A stretch of 64,000 nucleotides of DNA, from contig JAJLRJ010000005.1 in assembly GCA_024195265.1 (NCBI GenBank), forward strand, positions 45,226,587 through 45,290,586, given 5' to 3'. The notes under the pieces were generated by a model that ran no database searches, was not told the DNA's origin, and saw nothing but the letters and a program-made list of their open reading frames with translations. How positions within the stretch are numbered: the first letter of the stretch is position 1; the number at the start of each line of letters is the position of its first letter. Below, piece after piece: positions 1-14,200 of the stretch. Origin of the DNA: Dendrophyllia cribrosa. Its lineage: Eukaryota > Cnidaria > Anthozoa > Scleractinia > Dendrophylliidae. The position numbers and the translations under genes were made by a program.

Positions 1-204
1 TGCTTTAAGCTTGCTTTATTATCTTGAAGTAGGAAGATAAAATCGCCAAAAAAGCGATGAAAGCATAGAATTATTAACTGAAGAGACAAAATAATGCCTT
101 TAATGAGATTTTTTAGCCAATCACAAAGCGTAGAAATACAAAACAAAACCAATCACAAAATTACTTTTGATACTCAATTAAAACTTGCTGTAAATGAAGT
201 TTAC

Positions 205-3162
205 CTTTTCGTATGGTATCTGTAATAGTTCCAGGACAACCGTGTGAGCTCCCATGTTTCTCAGCAATCTTTGCTCGTGTTTACGGTTCTTTTTGCCGCT
301 TGGACCATGTGATACACAAAGATTGCTCAGCCTTTCAAGGATCTGTTGATAAAATATCGACATGCATGGTAGGTAAAATTGAGTAGTCAAGTCTCTGAGT
401 AAAATAACGTTTGATAGAGACAACATGGATAAGTTCGGCAAAGAAGACCCTGTTACTAAACACTGAGCGGAATGTGTTTAAAAAAATGAAATTTTAAAAC
501 GTTGGTCAACCTTTTTAACTCGCGAATACGCGACGCATTGAACAGGTGATGGCGGTTGGAGACAAAAATACAATTCACTCGATCGGTCAGTCAATGGGCT
601 GCTTTACCCATGGGGACAGCGTTCGAGGGAGGGAAGGGTGGGGATTTGGACACAGGGGGTGTGGGTCAGTGGAGCAAAACGCCCAGAAGAGGGGAGGGTC
701 CCAACATTTTTTATTTATGAGTTGGCTCATAGGAGCCTTTGATTCAGGTTTGAATCGATAAAAATCAATAAAAATCGATAAAACTGGCAAGGTTTCATTT
801 GATACAAATTTTGCATATGAGCGAGAGTATCTAGTTTAGCTAGTACAGTTTGGATTTTGTCCCTTTAAATGTTGCAGTTCCTTTTCAGATCATAATACTG
901 ATCTGAGACAAAGGAAAATAAAAATTAAACCGGTTTGAAAATTTTCAAACCAAAGAAAAATTTGAACCACAACACGGACATTATTAACTAAAAGATTCTT
1001 TTGAAGTGTCCTACCGCTTCTGTTTTCTTGTAGTTTTTCAATGAGATGGTGTCCGAGTGTTCAACCTCGAGTTCAATCGAACCATCGCTAACAATTCTTT
1101 GTCGCTCTTGCTGAAAAATCAAATGCACAAAAGAGGAACAATGTGTTCATAGAACAACAATAGTAGCGGTCTAGCGCGGGAAAACAAGGAGCAGGGAAAA
1201 CCGGGTGTGCGGGGCGTCGTGAGAAGGATGCAAAACGCAAAGCCACGAATGCAGTCCATCATTCCCACAACTCTATGCGCACCGCGCTAGAATAAGGAGG
1301 GAGGCCTGGCCAGAGTAGCTTATTTCGGCAAATCTCTAAAAACACAAGCGAAATTCGGCCGTGAATTTCGGTGGCTATACGTGACTAAACATAAATACGA
1401 GTATAGGAGATATAACTCGTGCAAAGCTGAAGATTGAGCTTAGGGATTCTACGAGAAGATAATAAGTGAAGAAAATGTGAGGCTTGTGGGATATGGGAAG
1501 TGCTATCCCTAACCCACCTTAGAGCTTCCACTGTCACTGTCACTGCCATGTGGATCCTGCGAAGAGCTCGCGGTCATGGATTCTGTCTCCAAGCTGTCTT
1601 TCCTGGGTGTTTCCGGTTCCTTGCTGCTCCCTCCATCCTTCCGCAGTCCCACCAGCCCAGGAGTAATCTTTCTGACTCTTGTCTCTGTGGGAAGATCCTT
1701 TTTACTCTTGTAAACCCACAGTTCAGATTTCTCCACCAGAAGTCTCAGCTCGTCCAAATCTGACTTGATCTGTTTGTAATTCTCAACATCACTGTTTGAT
1801 ACAAGCAGTTGAACCTGTGTGAAGAGGAGATCAGAAAAAATGGTTCAATAAACTATATTCCAGTGCTTTACCACACAGTATTGAGCCTTTGCACGTGACG
1901 TCACGGCGGCCATATTGGTGTCCCAAAACAATGAAATGGCGGCCATATTGGTGTCCTAAACAAATCCAATGGGACTTTAGCTCTATTCTTATTCCAACAT
2001 TTTCTATCGTTTTAGCACTCCAATATGGCCGCCAGTCACGTGAGTGAAAACACTCTATACATACTAAGATAACTTTACTCCCAAAATAGTTTGCACTAAC
2101 ACTGGGAGTGTAGTGGTCTAAAGCCTGTGCAAGTAACTGGGCACTTGTAGGGCTCTAATTGCAGGCTGAGAAGCTGCTTTAAACCCTTTCACTCCCAGAG
2201 TCAATAATGGAGACATGTAGTGTAGTTCTAACTTTGAGTCTGTCGACGAAATCCTATGGTGTGACCATTCAAGTGAAACCTCTTCAGCAGTACTTTTGCA
2301 TGGTACCATTTGTTCTAACTTTTGAGTCTGTGGACGAAATCCTATGGTGTGACCATTCAAATAAAACCTCTTCAGCAGTACTTTTACATGGTACCATTTG
2401 GTCTAGCTTTTGAGTCTGTGGATGAAATCCTATGGTGTGACCATTCAAATGAAACCTCTTCGGCAGCAATTTTGCTTGGTATCATTTGTTTTTCATGAAT
2501 TTTGATTGTTGACACTCTAAGGAGTGAAAGGATTAAAGTGAAAGGGAAGCAGATTAATTCCATAGTCTAATAGTTCTTGGGAAAACGAATAACTATAGGC
2601 TTATACATTTGTTTGAAGCCTGCTGATAAGAGATAGGTTAAGCAATTAATTAGCAGACAGAGAAAACTGTACCTCGAGGATGTAACAAAAAAAAAGTAAT
2701 GAAGAATCTTCAGAAAGGAAAATAAGAAAGAGAGGAAAACCAAAAAAGTAATTAAAATAAAGAGCTTGAAATATTTTAGGCGAACCTGTTGGGAGAAGGT
2801 CTGGTATGTTTTGTTTCCACAGTTTTTATCCAGATGGGATATAAAAAAAGCTGCTGTTTTGACGGCTCACCAAAACAAATCCGAATTTCAACAATTTTGT
2901 TGCAAGGTAGCCGGGAATGCTGGTGATCTGTCGATCCAGTTCTAATAACCTGTTTATCCAGTTCTAATAACCTGTTGATCCAGTTTTACTGACCTGTTTA
3001 AAAGCTTGTAGCACCTCCTGTCTCTGACTGAAGTGTCTGAAGAGCAGCTGCAGGGCTCCTGTGACCAGAGGAGGATAGTCGTGCATACACAAGTACAACA
3101 ACACACGCAGAAACGTGCAGCCCCCCCGACCATCAAGGTCAAGATCTATCTCCTTCAGGCCC
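205..3162 (-). CDS. ITPR: ITPR exons 25-27: modulatory domain, last exons in window
   Basis: Exons 2994-3162, 1518-1814 and 205-342. Exon 25 encodes [20 protein letters not shown] and [16 protein letters not shown]. Exon 26 encodes [32 protein letters not shown] and then a Ser/Asp/Glu-rich, probably disordered tail ([17 protein letters not shown]). Exon 27 encodes [33 protein letters not shown] and LLQIPYEK, ending at a GT donor at 204-203. The gene continues left of the window. The 343-1517 intron holds only repeat debris. Confidence 0.92.
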
Positions 3163-5188
3163 CTGAAAGAAAAGGATCAGACGGAAACGTTTTAAAACTA
3201 TGACATGTTGAGTTCCCAAACGCCTAAGCCAATTGATCCTTTTCCTCTGCAATTAACTATGAGTTATACAGAGTAAGGTTCTGACTCATGAGTCTGTGAA
3301 TAAAATCTCACACTGTGACCATGTCACCATTCAAATGGAAGCTACTGAGCAGTAAGTTCCTGTGGTACTGTTTATTATGCTGTACAAGTTGGTTCTAACT
3401 TTGAGTCTGTGGATCAAATCCTAAAGTGTGACCATTCTGAAAATGAAAGCCATTAAAGCAATACTTTCCTGTGGTGCTGTTTATTATGCCGCTGTACAAG
3501 GTGGTTCTAACTTTTGAGTCTGTGGATGAAATCCTAAAGTGTGACCATTCAAATGAAAGCTACTGAGCAGTACTTTCCTGTGGTGCTGTTTATTATGCTA
3601 CACAAGGTGGTTCTAACTTTTGAGTCTGTGGATCAAATCCTAAAGTGGGACCATTCAAATGAAAGCTGCTGAGCAGTACTTTCCTGTGGTGCTGTTTATT
3701 ATGCTACACAAGGTGGTTCTAACTTTTGACCCTGTGGATGAAGTCCTAAAGTGTGCGCATTCAAATGAAAGCTACTGAGCAGTACTTTCCTGTGGTGCTG
3801 TTTATTATGCTACACAAGGTGGTTCTAACTTTTGAGTCTGTGGATCAAATCCTAAAGTGGGACCATTCAAATGAAAGCTGCTGAGCAGTACTTTCCTGTG
3901 GTGCTGTTTATTATGCTACACAAGGTGGTTCTAACTTTTGAGTCTGTGGATCAAATCCTAAAGTGGGACCATTCAAATGAAAGATACTGAGCAGTACTTT
4001 CCTGTGGTGCTGTTTATTATGCTGTACAAGGTGGTTCTAACTTTGAGTTTGTGGATCAAATCCTAAAGTGTGACCATTCTGAAAATGAAAGCCATTAAAG
4101 CAATACTTTCCTGTGGTGCTGTTTATTATGCCGCTGTACAAGGTGGTTCTAACTTTTGAGTCTGTGGATGAAATCCTAAAGTGTGACCATTCAAATAAAA
4201 GCTACTGAGCAGTACTTTCCTGTGGTACTGTTTATTATGCTACACAAGGCGGTTCCAACTTTTGACCCTGTGGATGAAATCCTAAAGTGTGCGCATTCAA
4301 ATGAAAGCTACTGAGCAGTACTTTCCTGTGGTGCTGTTTATTATGCTACACAAGGTGGTTCTAACTTTTGAGTCTGTGGATCAAATCCTAAAGTGGGACC
4401 ATTCAAATGAAAGCTACTGAGCAGTACTTTCCTGTGGTGCTGTTTATTATGCTACACAAGGTGGTTCTAACTTTTGAGTCTGTGGATCAAATCCTAAAGT
4501 GGGACCTTTCAAATGAAAGCTACTGAGCAGTAATTTCCTGTGGTACTTTTGCCCTTTAATTTGCTAAAAATTCAAATTAAAGAAATTGTCCATTTTGTCC
4601 TGTGGCATTCATAGGAGTTGAACCTGTGTTTCTAGGTATACAGTTGAACCTCTACTAATGGCCATATCTCTGTGGTGGCCACATTCTCATATCCCGACTG
4701 TCAACCCATTCCTTCCACCAGGACTTAAACCTCTCCATATTAAACGGCCAGGGGAATCTGTTCAAGGGTGGTGGTTGTAGAGACGTTCAACTGTCATTTT
4801 AGGTAAAAGATTTGAAGGACATATTTTTTTCAAAACAGAAAGCAAAGCTTACATTGAGCCTCCAAAAATGGCTTCCGCTTGTGCACTGATGTTTTCCAGG
4901 TCAATCCCTAAAAACAGAATCACAATCAGTATAAGTTATGAAGAGAGAACTAAGAGATTGTTTACTCCTTTAACAAATTTTCGTAATGTTATGTTAGATA
5001 CATCTTTGTCGGATTTAAACATTAACTTGATCTTTTCCAATGCCAGACTCCTACAGGCCACAGGGCAAGAAACAATGGACACCATTCTTCAGCGAAGAAG
5101 ATGGAAATGGCTTGGTTATGTGTTAAGAATGGATCCTACAGCGCATGCAAAAGCATCCCTGACCTGGACTCTGGAGGGACAAAGGAAA

Positions 5189-5219
<31 letters not shown>

Positions 5220-8200
5220 CGTCCAAGAACAACATGGCAGAGAACGATACTGGGAGAGATAAGGAGTCCTAGAATTGGATGGGAGAGCACCGTAAGATTA
5301 GCACAGGACAGAACGGCTAGGCGGGATCTTGTAGAGGTCTTATATGCCACTGGGCGCGACGAGGATGAGTGATCTTAAGTTTATCACATTTTTGGCTTCA
5401 ATTGTTATCAAGTGGTGGCCAATTTAAGTTGTTTTAAAATAAAAATAAATATACGACTACTTATGACCTTTATTCATGTATTGAGGTTAAAATGGCATTC
5501 AGTTTTTCACTTTTAATTAAAGCTTTATGAGGTCTGAACGTATTTGTGATATTTGAAGGTTGGCAAAAGACGTGTTTTATGAGCTTTCGACTTGACATTA
5601 ATTTTATTTTTTAAGCTGTTTAAGCTATTTTCCCAAGATTTTAGAATGAAATTTAATTATGATTCCATTTAGTATGAATTTAAAGGCTCAGACACAGATC
5701 ACCACAGTTTCAATGTTGTAGGCATATGTTCGGGTTTAAAAGTACTTCCTGAAGAGAAGCAAGCAATTTTAACATTTAAAAAGATTTAATGAACATATAG
5801 AACAAGTGTTTAAAGTTAACAACATACAGTTAGGAGTGCCAAGATAATAAGGAACGCCATCTTTATCAATTTTACAGCGTTGTTTAGTTCCTGAAATAAA
5901 ATGTATAAATTAGACAACTAATCATTAAGGAAAATTTAAAATTGAATTTATGAGATACATCTCAAAGGACTGTCCAGTACTGATTATTTTCTATAACTCA
6001 TCAGCGTTAGTGTTATGCCAGTTTACATTTGGTCTGTACGAGTTACAAACTTGCTTCAAAAGACCTCGGTAAACTTAGAAAGTCTTTCGCAATTTACAGA
6101 AATGATCGGAAGGTAAGTCTTCACAAGCCTCATGGCTCACAACTTCCATGAAGCAACTGAGAGTATTACTACTCCCCCTTGGATGGGATGCTAGTCCATC
6201 GCAAGGTTACCCCCAGCGTTATGTTGCTGGTACCCATTAATACACCTGGGTGGAGAGAGAGACAACGTGGAGCAAAGTTTCTTGTCTAAGGAAACAAAAA
6301 ACGACAGCAGAGACCAGGCTCGAACCACCGAACTTCAGGTTGAAAGTCCGATGCGTTAATCACTAGACCACCGCTCCTTACTCCAGAAGCCCTTGGAAAA
6401 TTTAGAAGGTCTTTGGCAATTTACAGAAATGATCGGAAATTAACTAGAGATGTCATAAGTGATGGACTGTAACTTTCATAATTAAAGGGTTTCATGCAAG
6501 GAGCAGGGCGATTTTGATAGGGGACGATTTCTCTAAAGGTCATAAATGAAAGCACTCAGAGTAAAATAGAACAACACACTAAAACTGGGCCAAACACGTC
6601 CCTTTTGCACCAAGCCCTAATTATTACATCCAATGCAGACGTCCTTAAGCCCCGTAACGCAATCCATTCCACCCCCCCAAACATCTTTTTAACACAGCTG
6701 ACAAATACGTTCATCAATCACAAGCTGTTTACAAATTTTTGCAAAACGAAAACTAATTAAACCTTGGTGTCAACAAAAATGAATTCCAGTAAGTCGCTTC
6801 TTTTAGTTGTTTTCTCCTGCTGTTTGTGTGCATCTCCAAATTTCATTAAGTTGAACTGGGCAAATAAATAAATAAAGTATAAGATCTAAAACGAACCGTT
6901 TAGCTTTGAAATAACTTCATGCAAAATCGAGTGCCAAACATCAAAATTCAAGAATTTCATTTCGTAAAATATTGAAAAACAAATGGTACTACGCAAAAGT
7001 AATGCTGAAGAGGTTTCATTTGAATGTTCACATCACTGGATTTCATTGACAGATTTTAACGTTAGAACAAATAGTACCATGCAAAAGTACTGATGAAGAG
7101 GTTTCATTTGAATGGTCACACCATAGGATTTCATCAACAAACTCAAAAGTTAGAACAAATGGTACCATGCAAAAGTACTGATGAAGAGGTTTCATTTGAA
7201 TGGTCACACCATAGGATTTCATCCACAGACTCAAAAGTTAGAACAAATGGTACCATGCAAAAGTACTGATGAAGAGGTTTCATTTGAATGGTCACATCAC
7301 TGGATTTCATCCACAGACTCAAAAGTTAGAACAAATGGTACCATGCAAAAGTACTGATGAAGAGGTTTCATTTGAATGGTCACATCACTGGATTTCATCC
7401 ACAGACTCAAAAGTTAGAACTGCTTGTCTTCAAAAGTGACTCTGGGAGTAAAAGGGTGGGCAGATGTTCGTGGAGGAGAAGCGGTTGACAAGCCATAAGG
7501 ACGGCCGTTTTGTAGGCTATAATTACTAGGGTTAAAAGGCAACAATACCATTTTCTCCATTCATTTCTAATCCAGCATTACTCTCATCAAAGTCTCTCTT
7601 GAAGATCGTTAGCAGACTGGAAATACGATAATCAAGGCGAACGTTCATAATGAACTCCAAGATTTCGATGATCTTTGCCTTGGTTTCCATGACAACATGG
7701 TCGATTTCTGACTCTTGCTTGGGACTTCCTTCATGTTGCTGTGAAATACCCCAGGGGTCCTGACTTCCTCCTAATGCCATGCGCGTCATAATCGCACCAA
7801 GATTGTGAATACTTCTCATCACATTGATCTTCTCTCCCTCTCTCTCTACAACTAAAAAAATACGCTTTATCAGGTTACATCTCTCTATTCCACAAGCATG
7901 GAAATAATGCACATAAAAAATCAGGAAAATGCAGACAGGTCCAGGCCTGGTTGATGATTATTCGGTTTTAGAGCAAGAGCAGAGTGGATTCCAGCAAAGT
8001 GGGCAAGGTGCCTTCACACGACGAAATTGAAGTTGTCGTGTGTGAACGTGAAGTCAACAGTTCACAAATATGTTGGTAAACTGTTGGCAACAAATAAAAC
8101 TTGTTTCTAATTTCTGCAACTTTTATTTTAGTTGGCAAACTCGCATTTGACGTGTAAACATTTGCTACAACTTGGGTTTATGAAATCTCGTTTTAGAGAG

Positions 8201-11200
8201 TGTGGACGTTTTTTGTGTGAAAATACGAGATTGCCAACTTTCTGGAGTTTTCCAATACGAGTTTGCCGATGGCCCTTATCGTAGACGAGCGGGCCACGCC
8301 AACATATCAGCGGTTTCTCGCTTTCTTGACCCTATAGTCTCGTTTTGATGTTTACAAAAACCTCTGATGACGATGAGCGTAAACATCAAAACGAGACTAT
8401 AGGGTCAAGAAAGCGAGAAACCGCTAATATGTTGGCGTGGCGTACTTATCTACGAAAAGGGCTATTGTCATGTGAAGGCGTCTTCAGAAGCCTGGGGAAA
8501 GGGGCATGGAAAGGTCATGGCAAAAAGTCAGAGAATGTGTGCTCCATCAAGTTTGGCCCTTACCTTCTTGTTTTCCAGTAGTCCTTACTCCGCCATGAGC
8601 TCGCTGCTCACAGTCAACTATCGACAACACTGTTTGTGTCAAACGTAATAATTCACTGAAGCCATAAAAACCGAAGTAGATGAGGTTTCTGGCAATCTGA
8701 ACAACCTGAAAACAACCATAAAAACAAACACCAGCTTGTACACTGCTATAATTAACAAATATATTCCAGTTTGCCATGTGTTTGTTCAGTTTTAGATCAC
8801 AGATGACGTGACGTCAAAATATGGTAAGAACAAAAAACTGGCCAACGAGCCACATGAGAGTTGGTCACTGATATTCTTACCACATTTTAATGTCTTCTAT
8901 GATCTATAACTGAACAGACGCACGCAAAATGGAATCTACTTGTTTTAACCAATAACAGGCCAGGGAAGAAGGCTCGTAGCATTCAACGGTAATCATGACT
9001 GTTTCAGAATTTTTGTCTAATTTCGGCATTTTTCACGCCAATTAAACTACTTTTTGCTTCTGTTTTGTCTTTTTCTTAGTTGTTAATAGCTTCTGCTAAA
9101 CATTTTTTCGATGCCTTCACTTGCTCTTTCCGGAATAATCTCGTCCACATTTTCAAAACTGTCCGCCATGTTGGACGAAACAGAGAAAACAAATTCTCCA
9201 TGACGTCACCTGTTCATCTGTACTCTAATAGATCATAGGTAATGGCCAATCAGAATGCGCGTACAATTCAGTGTATTGTATAAACTCTAATAGATCATAG
9301 TAATAACCAATCAAAATGCGCGTACAATTCAGTGTATTGTATAAAGTCTAATAGATCATAGGTAATAACCAATCAAAATGCGCGTACAATTCAGTGTATT
9401 GTATAAACTCTAATAGATCATAGATAATAACCAATCAAAATGCGCGTACAATTCAGTGTATTGTATAAACTCTAATAGATCATAGGTAATAACCAATCAA
9501 AATGCGCGTACAATTCAGTGTATTGTATAAACTCTAATAGATCATAGGTAATAACCAATCAAAATGCGCGTACAATTCAGTGTATTGTATAAACTCTAAT
9601 AGATCATAGTTAATAACCAATCAAAATGCGCGTACAATTCAGTGTATTGTATAAACTCTAATAGATCATAGGTAATGACCAATCAAAATGCGCGTACAAT
9701 TCAGTGTATTGTATAAACTCTAATAGATCATAGGTAAACGACCAATCAAAATGCGTGTACAATTCAGTGTATTGTATAAACTCTAATAGATCATAGGTAA
9801 TAACCAATCAAAATGCGCGTACAATTCAGTGTATTGTATAAACTCTAATAGATCATAGATAATAACCAATCAAAATGCGCGTACAATTCAGTGTATTGTA
9901 TAAACTCTAATAGATCATAGGTAATAACCAATCAAAATGCGCGTACAATTCAGTGTATTGTATAAACTCTAATAGATCATAGGTAATAACCAATCAAAAT
10001 GCGCGTACAATTCAGTGTATTGTATAAACTCTAATAGATCATAGGTAATAACCAATCAAAATGCGCGTACAATTCAGTGTATTGTATAAACTCTAATAGA
10101 TCATAGTTAATAACCAATCAAAATGCGCGTACAATTCAGTGTATTGTATAAACTCTAATAGATCATAGGTAATGACCAATCAAAATGCGCGTACAATTCA
10201 GTGTATTGTATAAACTCTAATAGATCATAGGTAAACGACCAATCAAAATGCGTGTACAATTCAGTGTATTGTATAAACTCTAATAGATCATAGGTAATAA
10301 CCAATCAAAATGCGGGTACAATTCAGTGTATTGTATAAACTCTAATAGATCATAGATAATAACCAATCAAAATGCGCGTACAATTCAGTGTATTGTATAA
10401 ACTCTAATAGATCATAGGTAATAACCAATCAAAATACGCGTACAATTCAGTGTATTGTATAAACTCTAATAGATCATAGGTAATAACCAATCAAAATGCG
10501 CGTACAATTCAGTGTATTGTATAAACTCTAATAGATCATAGGTAATAACCAATCAAAATGCGCGTACAATTCAGTGTATTGTATAAACTCTAATAGATCA
10601 TAGGTGATGACCAATCACAATGCGCGTACAATTCAGTGTATTGTATAAACTCTAATAGATCATAAGTAATGGCCAATCAAAATGCGTGTAGAATTCAGTA
10701 TATAGTATAAATATAAACTGTGTGAACAAATGGGATCATAAGTCACCTCAAAAGTGAGTTTATTCTGTTCTTTATCGCTGAAAGACCAGATGTTACTGCT
10801 GATGTTTTGCAGGTAATTCTCCACAAACGTGATCACTCCTGAAAATCTCCTTCTGTTCTCTTCTCTTTCCTCTCCCACTGCCAAGTGCTGATCATACCTG
10901 TGAACAGTCAACAGCGGACAAGTTCAAAATTGAGTATAGTTACAAATTATGATTTGTGGAATGTTCTCAAACTTATTAGAGCCGTTTTCAAATGAGTATC
11001 GAAAGAAATTTCATGAATGCTTTGGTTTTGCATTGCTACGGCTCATGATTGGCTAACAAATCTCGTGCCACTTTCTGGACCAATCAGAAGTAAAACCAAA
11101 ACCAATCGTGACTTGCTTGCATGTGTTTTCCCGCGCTTGGCACTGGCTGCATTAATTTACTTCGAGTTCTGATTGGTTCATTGGATTGTCTGCGTCTGTT

Positions 11201-14200
11201 GTGATTGGCCAGAGGAATTACTTTGGTTTTGGTTTCACGACACTCATGAAAACCGCTCTAATAATTCAACAAGTTAGAACAAAGGAAATCAAATCACATA
11301 TTTTGGAGATTTTATTCCATCGTTTTCTCAGTGTCAGTACGAGAATAAGCTATATATCAAACACTCGAAATCCCCTCAAAGTGGGTTAAAAAAAAACTTG
11401 GCTGAGCCTCGTTTTTTTCCACCCACTTCAATGTCCTGATGAAACACTCTTGCAAGTGTGAGTGTTATATTTCTTGAAACATTAATGTAGAATCTGAATC
11501 TTGAAATTCATCTTATTGTAATCTATATATTAAGTGTTGTTAACATGAAAAATGAAATATTAAAAAGTTGACACTGGCTAAAAATGTTGTGTTGGACGTT
11601 TCGGCAACTACTGTTGCCTTCTTCAGCAAAGATAAAATGCAAATGTCTAACGGCGTCCTGATGGTATACGATGTATGCAAATATATAACCATATATAACC
11701 GTATCCAAACACCACATGCTCCACAGTCACCAAATAGATTTGACGAATGTCGAAATTGTTGATAGATCATCGGCATGGCGACAAAGACTAATTCTTGAGG
11801 CTTGGCATTCCGTGCGTAACATGAACGCTATAAACGAACACAAAGCGCTCCCAAATGTTTATAACAACATTAAGAATTTGTAGAGATAATTAAGAATGCT
11901 CTAGAGACTTTTGTTTCACCTCAAAATGTTCTTTCGAGGTGCTATTTAATATTTGCATACATCGTATACCATCAGGACGCAGTTAGACATTTGCATTTTA
12001 TCTTTGCTGAAGAAGGCAACAGTAGTTGCCAAAACGTCCAACACAACATTTTTAGCCAGTGTCAACTTTTTAATATTTCTTTTTAACATGCCTGGCTACA
12101 CACCAAACATTGTTAACATGTTCAGTTGTATTTTTCCTTTTTCTATAAACAAACTAAGGTTGTTGTTGTTGATAACAAACTGAGCGTTGCTGTAGGTGAA
12201 CAATAAAATGCTACATGTTCTACTCACATTTCAATGCTCATCTCTGTGGGTATCTCAGACCACAGTCTAGCATACTTGACTGGTGTAACAGGTTCTTGAG
12301 GATCCCGGTCAATATGCATGTGAAGCATTAGCCGACAGAATGCAGCTCGTAGGTCACATGACAACTCCTTGTCTGCCATGCATCTGTATATATCATAGAA
12401 AGAACATAAGTGTTACTAGGTGTATACTGTTGATTCTCTGTACAATGGCTAGCTACATTACAGAATTATCTGATCTGCCCCAGTTGGGTATAGGGGCAAA
12501 AAATTTAGGGATGGAAATTAACACTTGCTTGCTCCCCCAGTCGAGTGACAAATGTTCTTGGTTGTGTACAAATTGTACATTTTTTGGTGCAGTTCTGAAA
12601 GTCACTCGCCTTGATATCAAAATTAAGTTTCCAACCCTAACTTTGTTGCATGTGCATATTACAACAAGCATGGGTCTCTTTTGCAAGTTGTCAGTTGATT
12701 ATTAAACAGGAAACAATATTGATTTGTGCCACAGACATGTTGTAAGCCAGAATGGCCTCTTTAGCTAACAATGCAAGTTTTCAGGAAGGCATTCCTTCCC
12801 GAGCTTGATTTTCATTTTTTTTTTCAGTCATGAAAAATTAGCCATCATCATCATCTTCATCATTATCATTATCATCATCATCACCACAGATCCATCATTT
12901 TGAAGCAAATAAAAACAAGCAATAATAACAAGTTATAATACAAACCTGAGTATGAGCTCGACATCAAGCTGTTTACTGATGCTGTTAATAGCAAGGTATT
13001 GTCTGTCCAGGCACATTTGTGAAAACAGGTTTAGCTGGTATCTTTAAAATAAACAGCAACATACATAAATTATGAGTCATCACTTGATAATCTAAGTAAT
13101 CCCACTGTAATAGACCAAAAAATTGTATAAATTAAAACACATCTTAATGCTGTCCGAAGGTTGTACGAACGTTTCCGATCATTTATCCCGAAATTTTCTG
13201 GAGATTGTCGAAGCTGTCTGAGCATTTCTGAGGAGATTTGAATAATTTTTTATTAAATGCCAACCCTTTTTAACTCATATTTCACAAGGGCAAACATGGT
13301 TGTTAACGTGAATATTTTTATCTCTTCACTCTTTACAGTGAAGACAAAATTGATATTGTCACATGTGTCAAGATATGATTTTTTCCACAATGGGAAAAAT
13401 CCTTGTATTTTACTGAAGTTTATATAATAAAAAACATTTGTTTTTTATCACTTGTGACAATGGTGACATTATCTGGTTACAGCTACAACTATATGAAATG
13501 TTCAAGTAAACCTGTAGTAGTCTAGAATTTTGGTGTCATCCTTTACACCAAGTTTAGCTCCTTTGGCCAGATCCTTCTGCGCCTTTAACTTGTCTCCACC
13601 ATCCCAGACAAGGAACACCTCTCCTTCAATTATCCTGAAGAAAGAAAAAAAAAACAAAATAATTATCTTCAGAATAAATAGAAAACCCATAGTAATCACT
13701 CACTCAGGACCCACAATGGCACATGGTAAGGAAAAGTCACACACATTAAGCCACAGATGGCCCACTCGGCTGGAGCTTAATGGTTTCTGTAGCATGGAGC
13801 AACTAGGAGTATAGCTATGAATGGGATGCCAGTCAATCACAGGGTTATCCCAGCATTATGTTGTGGGTACCCATTTATACACCTGGGTGGAGAGATTACA
13901 AAGAAACAACACTATGGCTGAGACCAGGCTTGAAACCACAGAACTTTTGATTGGACATACAATATGCTAACCATTACACCACTGCACCTACACAAATGGC
14001 AGATGGGACTTCGACAATGGACTTCCAGTCTTCTTCCTGTCACATAGTTGTTTCGAAGGTGAGGTCTTGTTCATGCTGTTCCCATTACAAACCCTTTACA
14101 TTAATTATGCATACCGTTCTTAAAACTGAAAGAAAAGCCAAAACAATAGAACTCCTAATAAAAGCAAAACAATAGCGCATACATACATAATAAATGTATG

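Noticed and set aside
2994..3162. Suspected frameshift in ITPR exon 25 near a 7-C run
   Set aside because: Careful recount gives 169 bp and correct phase to both neighbours; the exon is intact.
5123..5350. Minus-strand frame with a poly-proline run
   Set aside because: Created by the G run in the LINE tail; no independent support.
9224..10710. CRISPR array
   Set aside because: Units are contiguous with no unique spacers, and the context is an animal intron.
12340..12705. 121-codon plus-strand frame
   Set aside because: Partly antisense to ITPR exon 20; no protein signal.
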